Shown here: piece after piece, positions 22,440-31,916 of the stretch | Position numbering within the stretch: position 1 is the first letter of the stretch | How the letters are laid out: the number at the start of each line of letters is the position of its first letter | Source: Neoarius graeffei | Lineage: Eukaryota; Chordata; Actinopteri; Siluriformes; Ariidae | Direction: 5' to 3' | DNA: 64,000 nt | Assembly (NCBI RefSeq): GCF_027579695.1 | Contig: NC_083571.1 | Span: forward strand, 72,892,279 to 72,956,278 | Notes under the pieces: generated by a model | The model's input: the letters and a program-made list of their open reading frames with translations, nothing else | What the model was told of the DNA's origin: nothing | Database searches by the model: none | Translations under genes and position numbers: made by a program

Positions 22440-25400
22440 CATTTCATAGTCACTCTCTCACACAGAAATCTTACACTCACCTTAGAATCAGACACACACA
22501 CACACACCACCTCACTCAGTCCCACACTCACGTTAGAAACCTTCCTCCCTCTCTCTCACTCAGTCATTCACACACACTCTCTCTCTCTCTCTCTCTCTCT
22601 CTCACGCACACACACAGTTGATTTGTATAGATTCAGCTGAAATCATACCCTTGCTGTAAACTTCTCTCAAGAACTTGAGTATTGTATTGTATTTGAAACC
22701 GTTCCTTTCCAAAGCATAAATGGAGCCTAATATAGCTGTAAATTGTTAATTTACTTTATCTGTGAAACTGCTGATTTCATTCATTCATTCATTCATTATC
22801 TCTAGCCGCTTTATCCTTCTACAGGGTCGCAGGCAAGCTGGAGCCTATCCCAGCTGACTACGGGCGAAAGGCGGGGTACACCCTGGACAAGTCGCCAGGT
22901 CATCACAGGGCTGACACATAGACACAGACAACCATTCACACTCACATTCACACCTACGGTCAATTTAGAGTCACCAGTTAACCTAACCTGCATGTCTTTG
23001 GACTGTGGGGGAAACCGGAGCACCCGGAGGAAACCCACACGGACACGGGGAGAACATGCAAACTCCGCACAGAAAGGCCTTCGCCGGCCCCAGGGCTCGA
23101 ACCCAGGACCTTCTTGCTGTGAGGCGACAGCGCTAACCACTACACCACCGTGCCGCCCAAGTGCTGTTTTTGAGAAGGAAATTAAATTATTATTGTGGAA
23201 TTGTCATTTTCTGACTGTTCATTTGAATGCTTATACTGGACTAGGCAGGGAACTCTACTGGCACACACCAGCCCCACCAAGAATTTTTTTCACCAGCCGC
23301 CACTGATCCTCACCTACCAAAGGTGATTCAAGATTCATGCGACTTTAAACTGGGTCATAGATTTGAAAATATGAACTTGCATAACTTTTTAGGCATCATT
23401 CTGGATGTGACCTACAAATATTCTGGAATTTTTTTCAAATGCAACAATTAGATTCTCTGTCAAACTGCTCAGCCGGGGGCATCTGTGCTCCTTTGGACAC
23501 ATATCTAGTTGTTGGTTTTTTTAAAAGTATTTTAAGATAAAATGTAAAAGATTTGAACAAAATTTAAAACTGAATACAGGTTTGATTTTTATGGAAGCAT
23601 AACAGCATGGAGCCAAAGAGAAAACCGTTTAACTTTTAAAGTGGTTTGAATATTATATTAAAATATAGTTTTTGACTACATTACAGTTGATGTGTGTGAA
23701 CAGTTCAGTTTTATTCTTTATACTGACTTTAGGTTGTGTTTTAACTTACAATTAAAAAACCCCTGCAGGTTTGACATTTAAGTGTATTATAACGTGTGCT
23801 GATATTTCTGTCCTCAGGTGGTAAAGATGATGATTGTTGTAGTGGTGACCTTTGCCCTTTGCTGGCTGCCATATCATGTGTACTTTATTGTCACTGGACT
23901 GAACAAACATTTAAACAAGAGGAAATCCATTCAGCAGGTTTACCTCTCAGTGCTGTGGCTGGCCATGAGCTCCACCATGTACAACCCCATCATCTACTGC
24001 TGCCTCAACAACAGGTAACTAACTAACACACACACTCAGGAAGCGTGTGCAGTTTAAAAAAGTAGGGAATGTGTGTTTGGGGAAGGAGAGAAGGCTTTGT
24101 CCAAAATTTCATTGCACTTGTAGTTCACACCATAAGCAGCAGAGGGCGTCAAACATCGATGACACTCACAAGAGTACATACTGTTTAGGAGCACTGTGGG
24201 GAAAAGGTTAAAAGAGATGCAGAACCATGGCCTCACTTTTGTTTATAAATGCCTTGAGACCTCGAGAATGGCACAGGAATAGTTTTAAGCATTAACAATA
24301 AATTTAATATAGTAATTTTATGATTAAAGTGAATTACCTTAACGTCCGTAACGTCACAGCAGGAGGTCTATCAGTCTCATCACTATTTCTGCTATACTAA
24401 AACACAGAGCTGATTGCAACTCTGATCCTCCATTTTGAGCTAATTTATTGCTATGCCATGTAGATGTGTTGCTGGCCGGTACAGCAACATGACAGAAGGT
24501 GGATTTACGTTGCATTCATGGCTCAAGAGTGTTCAAACTGCAAAGATTTGGACTCGTTTTGCGAGAAGTTCACTGGCACATTGGGGAACCTACGAAGTGG
24601 TCTCTCCTCTGCTCTGCACATTTTACTGAAGACTCATACGAGCATGGGCGATTGCTCTAAGACAACGAGGGAGGCTCAGCCTCCTCTAAAAATGACGAAC
24701 ATCGTGTAGGATGAATTGCGCTAGGCTTATGTTATAGCCGACCTTATAACATTGCTATTTCAGATCCAGAATCATAGAAATATATGTGCTCAACCCAACT
24801 ACAGTGCGAAATCATTCCCTTATAACTTTAATGTGTGCGTGAGTTTTTCCCCCTCGTGACAGCGCGATACAGCCCAGCCTCAGTGCACTTCAATGGCATT
24901 TGGGAGCTATGAGCTTTTCAATCTCAAAATGCAAGACGATTATTGGACAAATACTGCGAAAACGCCCGCCCACGGAGTCTCACGGACTCCCAGCCTCAGT
25001 GGGCTTCAATGGCATTTGGGAGCTCTGCGCTTTCAATATCAAAATGCATGACGGTTATTGGACAAATACTGCGAAAATGCCCACCTACAGACTCCGAGCC
25101 TCACATGGGAAGGACATGGCAGTTTCCGCGAGGAGACTGGTGATTGGTGAAAGCGACCGGATATTTTCTTTGATTGACAGCTCGTTTCAACTATAGACAG
25201 GCAGCGGTGAGTTTCAGTTCAGTCCCATGCGGATTCGCAAGTGCTGTGGTGTATTGTAAGAGCACAGCTTACATTTCGATTTCATTCATTACATACGGTT
25301 TCTACCAGCTTTTTTAGTTTGTATATATTTTCATTGTAAATAAAGTGTGAATATAGTGTTGTCAAGTTTGCTATCTTAGTTCCAGAAATTTTGTTTATTT

Positions 25401-28197
25401 GAGTGACTGAACTTGAACTTGAGGGGGCTAGTCAGCTAGCAAGAAAGCTGCGCACGGATGCCAAGCATTGCTGATTTAATTTTGGCGAAGCCATTTGCCA
25501 GTCTTCCTTTCGAGGAAAAAAATAAATTAAAGAGCAGGGTAGACCAACGCCTCAAATTGACTTGGTGAAAAAGGTAGGGAATAATACTCATTCCTTTCAG
25601 CTCTCCTGGTACGAGAAAGTGAATTGGCTAACAGCAAGTGACCCACATCAACAACAGTAAATAGGCTACTTTAGTAATATGTCATGGATGGACCAAAAAT
25701 ATAGAATCTATTTAAAATGTTTATGCTGAGTATATTATATTGGAATATATATTTTTCTGGATATGAATTAAACACAGCTACAATTTGGAAAACATTTTTA
25801 AACAAAAACACAGCCGAGAACATTTCACACTGGATTAAAAGTGAAGGGTTATCAAAATTGTCAATAAAACATTTCTCAGTCAAAATAAGTAAAATATAGG
25901 GAAAGTGTCATTGAATGAAATGTGTGGCACCCAGCTCTACTGCTGAGGTTCCTGACAAAGAGCTGCTTTCAATAATGATCAATTTTTAAACATGCCACAA
26001 TTTTAAAATATAAAATGTTAAAATATACCCCTCCCCCCCAACACCACCATCATGTATATTGGACAGTAGGCTAATGGGCCAAAAGAACCTGTTATTTCAC
26101 AGTTTGTGACGCTGCCAACAATCAGCCAGATCAGAGGCAAGAGTATGGGCAAAATTGATGTTTTTTCTTTTAAAATCTGGAAATATTGTAACCGACCAGC
26201 CTCCCCTGTTTGAAAGACTACCAGCTGCCACTGCATACGAGACCTCTGATCTGTTGAGGAGCGTTGGCTATAAGCCCGTATTGAAAGAGGGTGCAGCACC
26301 AACAATTAAATAAAACTACAAGAAAAGGAAATTATTTATTTTATTTAATTAAAAAAAAAAGGAAAATAAGTTCAGTTGCACCAGTTCTCCAGGAGTGTGA
26401 GCCGAGGGTTGTTGGTAAAACCTGGGACGGAACGGGACATGACGTTATCGCTTGGGCAGTGACCTCCCTGTGGTTGTTGCTAAAACCAGTGACGTTCCAT
26501 CCCGTCCCGGGTTTTAGTAATTGCCTGAGCCAAGCAGTAATGGTGGAGTACTCAGTATGGAGAAAATGGAGAATGAGTGGAGCAGCCGTCTAATTTGTCC
26601 ACTGGATATTGCTGCCATCTCACCCTTACGTGGAAGAAGCGAATGAACGGAGAACTGAATGAGCAACTGAAAGTCAGATTGTTTCAAAACAATTGGCCAC
26701 AAGGTCGGCCTTCAAGAAGCGAGAACACAGACGAGTAAGCTCCGACTCTCACTTGGATACAAAACAACAAAAACAACACTCGTTGTTTACCTGCATTTAG
26801 ATTAATACATGTAACTTGTATTGTGTGTTTAATTTACCAGTATAAGATTATTTAATTTGCTTCACAATGTGATTGTCTCAGTTCATCTGATTATTGAATT
26901 AACCTTTTACGTTTTATCAATGAAAATGCATGCATGTACATGTATATTGCATAAGTTATAACACCCATCCTGTTTTAATGAAAGTCAACCTACAATCAGT
27001 GAAGTCAAATCAGTCTTAGTTGTGCAAGTCAGTAACAGTATTTCTTACTTTCACCATAAATTTTTATTTATATGACTTTGGTCTATAGCTGTCAAAGGCC
27101 TCAGCCTTAAAACCAGTTACCGCTGTGATGTCACGCACTCAGGGCTGGCTGGCTCAACGGGGCAGCTCGAATGCCAACTTTGCGGTTGATTTTAACTATC
27201 AAAAATATATTTTTTTATTCCCATTTATGCAACATACAAGAGTCAAGGATGGAGATACTATCCACCAGGCCCGGCCCTTACCAATTTGACACCCTAGGCA
27301 AGATTTTAGGTGACGCCCCCTCCCCAACACCAGTTAAAGCCACTGATAGTGTATCTATACTAAGGGTCTACTGGAGCAGCAGAAGGTCCCCTTGATGCTG
27401 CTGCATCACTAGGTTGTGTTGGGTTGGTTGAGGTGGAGGCAACTGGATTAGCATTGGATGCTGCTAGGCCTACGTCCCTGCTGGGTTGCTCTGCTGAGGT
27501 GGAGACGACAGGAGGATTTACAAGTGTAGGACTGAGGAATCTCAGCAGTGCATCTGAAGAGAGAAGAGGAGTAACACCAGTCTTATAATAACCACATGAT
27601 TTTAAGAATAAAATAAAATGAAATAATATAAATGAAAAACCTAAGAAATGCATGCAGGATATAGACTATAATGTACTGTGTCTAATATACAGTGCACTCT
27701 TTATTATGCAAATTATATTAGTAATTCATACTGTATATTAGTAATGGTAGGCTATCAATTGTATTGTCTAATTGTTTATTACAGTGAAATGCAAATTAGC
27801 AGAAGGCAAAGAATTAGTTAACTGCAGTATAATATAGCATGTGAGAATGCCAAGTTATGCTCTAACATTAATTATGTACACTGATATAATGTTATCCATT
27901 GCTTTGCTGCATAGCCTAGAAAACAAGTGGTTAATGACGTTATCAATCATGGTTTTGCAACAGAAAAATAATATCGACATCATCTTTACTGAGTGTGACA
28001 TTACCTCTGTCTTTGTCATGTTTTTCCTCCTCTTCTTTCCTTTTCTTTCTCCCCTGGGCTCCTGACAATTTTGGACGTTTTGACATTTTTTCAGCTTGCA
28101 TTAAAGCACGACCATCCTCCCCAAGTAGTAGTCTAGCATATGTAAAGCCTGGTCGGACGAGAGGGGGCGCCTTGGGAAAGTAACAGGTCTATTAATG

Positions 28198-28244
<47 letters not shown>

Positions 28245-31200
28245 TATTATTATTATTATTATTATTATTTACTGAATTCCTCTCCACCCGCTCGGTGAGT
28301 TGCTTTTGTGTCTTCTTCCTTTACAGGAGAGAAAGTGTGCCATTTATGCTATTTGTAAAGAGAACACATCTGAGTGCTTGTTTCGTTTCCCTGCAGTCTT
28401 GACGCACTGAGATTGTTTCTTGTTTTCAACGCGTTTATTATATTTTCCTCCAGGAAGCTCTTCGCAACATGGTTGCTTGAATGAGCTGCTAAACTGTCAT
28501 TTTAATGAGAACACAGATCAACAAAGCAACTTTGTTTTATTTAAAAAAAAAAAAACGTGCCAGGCACCATTGGAATATCTCGCTGCGAAACGTGTTCGGT
28601 GCATAAAAGACCTTTACTTCAGCCCAGACTGCTCAACGACACCGACAGACTGCTCCAAGTGCAGCCATATTCAAAACAAGCAACAGATCTATGTCAGTTA
28701 TCTACGTTATGCAAAAACACTCTTTAGCCAACAACACTTAGGCTATCACATGGCCAAAACAGAGAATAGCCGCGGATGCGCACTTGCGCGCCCGAAGACA
28801 CAGTATAGACAGGGCGAACCACTGTTGAGCGCTTGTTGTTTCATGATTAACAACCACCACGACACCCCACCCCGCTTTTTTTGACAAATCGCACCCTGAC
28901 TACATGCTTTGCTGTACAATTAAATTAGGCTAAGACATTATAATGCTGACTCGTTTTCAGAATAGTGGAAGTCATAATTTTTCTCCCCCCGTTTCTGCGC
29001 CCCTGCAGCTCCCTTAGCGTTTGCCTATATTGCCTATGCCACGGGCCGGCTCTGCTATCCACTCAGAAATGTATTTAAAAATAAAGGTTCTGCATATCTC
29101 TCTTTAAATCTAGAACCCTGGGGGAACCCTCAAATGGGTTTTTTTCTCAAGTAGAGAAAGAAGAGAACTATTTGAGAACCCTTCCCAGAACACACATTTA
29201 ACATGTCAGGGATTATTAGAAGAATTTGTTAAAATTGTCAGGTTAAAGTTTTTAATTGTAGTAAAAACTACAATCCCCCATAGCAAACCCAAAAATGACC
29301 AAAACCAATGATATGAGCTTTGGCTCTGAGCGTCTGATCTCTGGGTGATGAGAACTTACCTGAAGTTCGTTCTTTTAATCAATACACCGATTTTTTGTTT
29401 GTTTGTTTTGACATTTAAAACCCCTATGCAATGTACAGATTATCCCACGGTGTACACTCTGTACACCACGGACTTCTGCTACAACTGGGAGCTGTGTCAC
29501 ATTCAGAAGTTTGCCGATGACACAGCCATTGTTGGGTGTATCAGTGACGACAGAGAGGAGGAGTATAGGAGTCTGGTGAGGGACTTTGCTGTGTGGTGCA
29601 ACAGGAACCATCTGCAGCTCAACACCTCAAAGACCAAGGAGCTGGTCATTGACTTTGGGAGGTCCAGACCAAGGTCACGACCAGTTCTGATCGAGGGAGT
29701 CGAGGTGGAGGCTGTGGATTCCTACAAGTACCTCGGGCTGTGGCTGGACAGCAAGCTGGACTGGACTTGCAACACCAATCACTTTTACAGGAAGGGACAG
29801 AGCAGGCTATATTTCCTTAGGAGGCTGCGGTCCTTTTAACATCTGCAGGAAACTCCTGTGGATGTTCTATCAGTCTGTGGTTGCCAGTGTCCTGTTTTAC
29901 ACCGTGGTGTGCTGGGGGGGGCAGCACATCCAAGAAGGACACATCCAGGCTGGACAAACTGATCAGGCGGGCCGGCTCTGTGGTCAGCATGAACAGGGCT
30001 CAAAATTCATATATTTTTTTTACCAGCCAGCCGGACTAGTTACCTTTCAAAGTAACTAGCCAAACAGAAAATCAAAATTTGTTCATGTATGAATTTTACT
30101 TCTGTCAAAAATAATGCAAAAGAGAGTAGTTACCATTGTTCATGACTAATGTGCATTTATTTCAAGACCTGAGTATTTTGATACTGTTGTTAAATACATA
30201 AATGAGAACAACACAGAGCACCATAATATAATATCAACAAATAATAATATATTGGAAAACTTGGCAACTTGGTGTATGAGTATTGAAAACAAATATACTT
30301 ACTATCATGACTATAGCACCCAAAATATGTCCAACATGCTTTGTAGTGCTGCTGCCTTTCGTGATGACAGTTTTTTTTTTGCACACTTTACAAATTGGTA
30401 TTTGCTGTTCCACGTCCTCCTCGCGATATCCAAAAAAATGCCAGATGACTGACCCCTTACTAGTTCTTTCAGGAACCAATTCGTCCGCTTCCATTTTTAA
30501 TTTGTTGCTGAAATTGGCAGAGCTTACACGGTAGCCTATGCAACACCAGCGACTGCATGAACTGAGTCAGTGCTGTAAGCCGAAACTAGAAAATCTTCCC
30601 GCAAGTTCCTTTCAGCACCTAGATGTCGCCTGGGATTGGTTGACGAGTGTGTGACGTTATTGTTTTTTTTACCCTTAGGCAGCCTCTCAGGTTACTGCCT
30701 GAGGGACAGGGAGAAAACCACTGGAAAAGGTTTTAAACAAACGCAACAAACACGAAACAAACACAAGTCGGCAGATGACCATAAAATACTCGATAGTTAC
30801 AATATAATAATTTTATGTATTTCACTCAGAATTTTCGGAGATATATCGAATATATTCGATATATCGCACAGCCCTAGTCTGAATCTTCGCTTCATATAGT
30901 TGGCTAGTTTTATTTTCAACTAGCCAGCCGGGCTGGCTAGTGACCGGAATTACCTGCCAAATGACAAATTAAGTCACCTCGGGTGACCGGACCACCATGA
31001 ATTTTGAGCCCTGATGAAGCTGGACTCTCTGGTGACAGTGGCAGAGAAGAGATCTATGGACAAACTATTGAACATCATGGACGATGCCAGTCACCCTCTG
31101 CACACCGTCATCAGCAATCAGAGGAGCCTGTTCAGTGACAGAACGCGCCTTCCCAAGTGCAGGACGAACAGACTTAAAAACTCCTTTGTCCCTCACGCTA

Positions 31201-31916
31201 TCAGACTGTACAACTCCTCTCTGGGGAGGAGGAGGGGTAACAGGAGGACAGAGGATGGGAAGGAGCAGTAGCCTAGCCTAACAATAAGCAATACCGGACA
31301 ATGTGCAATATAATGTGCAATATAAAGTGCAATATCTCTCCTGCTGCCGCCCCCCCTTCCCCCTTCCCCATATCTTATTTTTTTCATATTTGTTCATGTA
31401 AATAATCTATTTTAATTTATCTAGAAGTTTTCTCTATTTATTTTCTCTGTTTATCTGTAATGATGCTGCTGGAATCTTAATTTCCCTGAGGGAACCCTCC
31501 CAAAGGGATCAATAAAGTTTTATCTAATCTAATCTAATCTAATCTAATCTAATCTAATCTAATCTAATCTAATCTAATCTAATCTAATCTAATCTAATCT
31601 AATCTAATCTAATCTGTGGTCTTGCAGGTTCAGAGCTGGCTTCAAAAAGGCTTTCCGGTGGTGTCCTTTCATCCATGTATCAAGTTATGATGAGCTGGAA
31701 CTGCGTACAACGCGACTCCATCCACATAATCGCAGCAGCATGTGCACGCTGTCCCGTGTCGACACCAGCATCCTCGGTGATGACCCTCGCCAAGCCAACC
31801 ACAAGAGCACAAAGTCTCTGAACCACAGTGAGATCAACGGCACCAAAGCGAGTCCTCCTCCCACTAAATACGGCCTGTATTCTGACACAGGCTCCGCCTC
31901 CAAGCACTTTGACTGA
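13212..31916 (+). CDS. tacr3: Tachykinin receptor 3 (neurokinin B / NK3 receptor), five exons
   Basis: A class A G-protein-coupled receptor of the plasma membrane; NK3 receptors bind neurokinin B and signal mainly through Gq. Exons are 13212-13564, 14762-14950, 15697-15847, 23818-24014 and 31628-31916, all joined by GT-AG introns with compatible phases, giving 392 residues. N-glycosylation sites are at Asn4 and Asn8. TM2 contains [14 protein letters not shown]; the Asp (residue 66) is as in NK3, where NK1 has Glu. The TM3-loop 2 cysteines are Cys93 and Cys168. D-R-Y is at 117-119 with the Arg codon split by intron 1. NPIIY is at 287-291 and a palmitoylation-type Cys at 309. The N-terminus is about 20 residues, shorter than in mammals. 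The introns are full of transposons. Which teleost paralogue it is cannot be told here. Confidence 0.94.
13671..14003 (+). mobile_element. SINE in tacr3 intron 1
   Basis: Near full-length copy beginning GGGCGGCACGGTGGTGTAGT after a TTA repeat and ending GATAATGAGATGAGATGAGA. It has small internal deletions relative to the 11586 copy. Confidence 0.88.
14149..14657. mobile_element. Non-autonomous hAT-like element in intron 1
   Basis: Left end CAGGGGCGTACCTGGGGGG and right end CTAGCTATGACCCTG are inverted-repeat-like. Poly(C) runs follow the left end and precede the right end. The flanking 8-mers (ATACTTTT, CTTTTTCT) are not a clean duplication, so the boundaries are moderate. Confidence 0.5.
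14762..14950 (+). CDS. tacr3: tacr3 exon 2 (TM4 and loop 2)
   Basis: Starts after TGTGACAG and completes Arg118. It continues [20 protein letters not shown] through TM4 to the loop-2 Cys168 and ends with AT of Met181 before GTACGAG. Confidence 0.93.
15020..15420. repeat. AAGGGTTCCT-rich repeat in intron 2
   Basis: Repeated and inverted copies of AAGGGTTCCT and AGAACC-type motifs suggest an old MITE. A similar motif occurs near 29110-29200. No transposase is present. Confidence 0.45.
15697..15847 (+). CDS. tacr3: tacr3 exon 3 (TM5)
   Basis: Starts after GGTCCAG. It encodes TM5 and the first part of loop 3, ending QLRAKRK on a phase-0 boundary before GTACAG. It matches the single-exon TM5 segment of tachykinin receptor genes. 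Confidence 0.94.
15848..17807. other. First part of tacr3 intron 3
   Basis: No gene. It contains the Tc1-like fragment listed separately, (CA)n near 16506-16527 and (GT)n at 17339-17380. Confidence 0.5.
16068..16225 (+). mobile_element. 5' end of a Tc1-like transposon
   Basis: Starts with the terminus CACTCACCGGCCACTTTATT, followed by the leader up to an ATGGGAAAAA start-like codon. This is the 5' end of a widespread fish Tc1-like family. No opposite terminus is seen, so it is a fragment. Confidence 0.65.
17808..18170 (+). mobile_element. SINE with (TGGA)n-type tail in intron 3
   Basis: Full-length but diverged copy, starting GAGGCAGCACGGTGGTGTAG and ending GGATAATGGGTGGATGG rather than in a GAGAT repeat. 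Confidence 0.88.
18600..19901. mobile_element. hAT element, target duplication GAAAGGCG
   Basis: Inverted termini TAGGGTGACCAGA and TCTGGTCACCCTA are flanked by GAAAGGCG (18592-18599 and 19902-19909). It contains a BED-finger-like frame at 18955. A fragment of a related element is at 33932. Confidence 0.85.
18955..19149 (+). pseudogene. N-terminal BED-like exon of a hAT transposase
   Basis: The frame starts [19 protein letters not shown] and continues to a [20 protein letters not shown] segment: Cys-x2-Cys followed by a DHI motif, as in zinc-finger N-termini of fish hAT transposases. Only this exon is left; the catalytic RNase H-like domain is absent. It belongs to the surrounding hAT element. 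Confidence 0.65.
20663..20881 (-). pseudogene. BED-finger exon remnant of a hAT transposase
   Basis: A 72-codon minus-strand frame has CFKCLLC followed by [14 protein letters not shown], the Cys-x2-Cys and SNL-x-KH pattern of a BED zinc finger. It starts [17 protein letters not shown]. No catalytic domain is found, so the host element is non-autonomous. Confidence 0.65.
21222..21597 (+). mobile_element. SINE with 12-bp target duplication inside the hAT
   Basis: Full-length copy flanked by AAGTACAGTACT (21210-21221 and 21598-21609), ending GATGATGAGATGAGATG. It therefore post-dates the hAT insertion. Confidence 0.92.
21847..23305. mobile_element. hAT element, target duplication ATCCTCAC, carrying a SINE
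   Basis: Termini CAGTGGCGGCTGG and CCAGCCGCCACTG, flanked by ATCCTCAC (21839-21846 and 23306-23313). It includes (CA)n near 22388-22437 and (CT)n near 22577-22602, plus a minus-strand SINE. No transposase seen. Confidence 0.92.
22795..23159 (-). mobile_element. Full-length SINE with (ATTC)n tail complement
   Basis: A complete minus-strand copy from the tRNA-like head (near 23159) to the AGCGGCTAGAGATAATGAAT end. The adjoining (ATTC)n at 22778-22800 takes the place of the GAGAT tail seen elsewhere. Confidence 0.9.
23314..23817. other. End of tacr3 intron 3
   Basis: The last tandem-repeat unit followed by AT-rich intron. No gene or transposon recognised. Confidence 0.45.
23818..24014 (+). CDS. 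tacr3: tacr3 exon 4 (TM6-TM7)
   Basis: Starts after TGTCCTCAG. It encodes [20 protein letters not shown] (TM6), loop 3 and TM7 with NPIIYCCLN, ending with AG of Arg297 before GTAACT. Confidence 0.94.
24643..26233. mobile_element. hAT element, target duplication CATACGAG
   Basis: The right end CTACCAGCTGCCACTG pairs with a diverged left end CATGGGCGATTG. CATACGAG flanks both (24635-24642 and 26234-26241). Subterminal GGGAGGCT and AGCCTCCC are shared by both ends. Inside is a ~104-bp tandem duplication (about 24890-25100). No intact transposase. Confidence 0.82.
26242..27257. other. Intron 4 sequence with short repeats
   Basis: No gene. GGTTGTTGGTAAAACC and GGTTGTTGCTAAAACC are direct repeats (26407 and 26472), followed by an inverted CCCGTCCCGGGTTTTAG, probably a small MITE. 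Confidence 0.4.
27266..29054 (-). mobile_element. hAT element, target duplication CTATCCAC, with transposase exon remnants
   Basis: Termini CAGGCCCGGCCC and GGGCCGGCTCTG are flanked by CTATCCAC (27258-27265 and 29055-29062). Minus-strand exon remnants of a transposase lie inside. A (TAA)n(TTA)n tract is at about 28194-28270. Confidence 0.85.
27360..28086 (-). pseudogene. First two coding exons of a hAT transposase (remnant)
   Basis: On the minus strand an ATG at 28086 begins [20 protein letters not shown], a lysine-rich start typical of the ZMYM-like fish hAT transposases. It runs to a GT donor (GAGGTAATG) near 28000. A second exon after CTCTTCAG near 27552 continues [17 protein letters not shown] and a Ser/Pro/Ala-rich stretch ending near 27360. 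The catalytic part is missing. The exon joining is inferred from splice-like sequences. Confidence 0.5.
29994..31013 (-). mobile_element. hAT-like element with BED finger inserted in the LINE
   Basis: Inverted termini CAGGGCTCAAAATTCAT and its exact complement. ATGAA is present on both sides (29989-29993 and 31014-31018), so the duplication is 5 bp, not the usual hAT 8. A minus-strand frame (30234-30494) carries ICKVCKKK...STTKHVGH, a BED-like Cys-x2-Cys/His finger. No catalytic domain. Confidence 0.82.
31523..31615 (+). repeat. (TCTAA)n LINE tail next to a coding exon
   Basis: About 18 uninterrupted TCTAA units ending at 31615, followed by GTGGTCTTGCAG and tacr3 exon 5. Each unit contains CTAAT, which fits the branch-point pattern YTNAY. 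Confidence 0.95.
31628..31916 (+). CDS. tacr3: tacr3 exon 5 (cytoplasmic tail)
   Basis: Starts after TGGTCTTGCAG. It completes Arg297 and continues [15 protein letters not shown], the conserved helix-8 region, then a Ser/Thr-rich tail ending ASKHFD and TGA. It is not preceded by a conventional intron: a (TCTAA)n LINE tail reaches to within 12 nt of the exon. Confidence 0.92.

Larger units (their letters stand above)
18480..23420. repeat. Old tandem repeat in intron 3, split by three hAT insertions
   Basis: After removal of the three hAT elements, units of about 150-165 bp remain. The blocks TTGACCTACTTTTAAGTGGG and GAAATATGA(A/G)CTCACATAA recur near 19925-19990, 21695-21760 and, diverged, 23340-23400. 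A weaker unit is near 18500. Confidence 0.7.
29450..31615 (+). mobile_element. 5'-truncated L2/Rex1-like LINE, split by a hAT, with (TCTAA)n tail
   Basis: 29500-29840 encodes the end of a reverse transcriptase: FADDTAIVG (catalytic ADD), [20 protein letters not shown] and [15 protein letters not shown]. After the inserted hAT, 31014-31271 encodes the C-terminus ([40 protein letters not shown]) ending in a TAG stop. The 3' UTR contains GGATCAATAAAGTTTTATC and ends in about 18 TCTAA units. It is in the same orientation as tacr3. Confidence 0.88.

Noticed and set aside
22811-23140. Frames such as [16 protein letters not shown] or [18 protein letters not shown] at many places
   Set aside because: They are the two strands of the tRNA-derived SINE and recur at every SINE copy (11586, 13671, 17808, 21222, 22795, 36577, 52893).
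28420-28884. 154-codon plus-strand frame
   Set aside because: It lies inside a hAT element opposite to its transposase exons and shows no recognisable domain.
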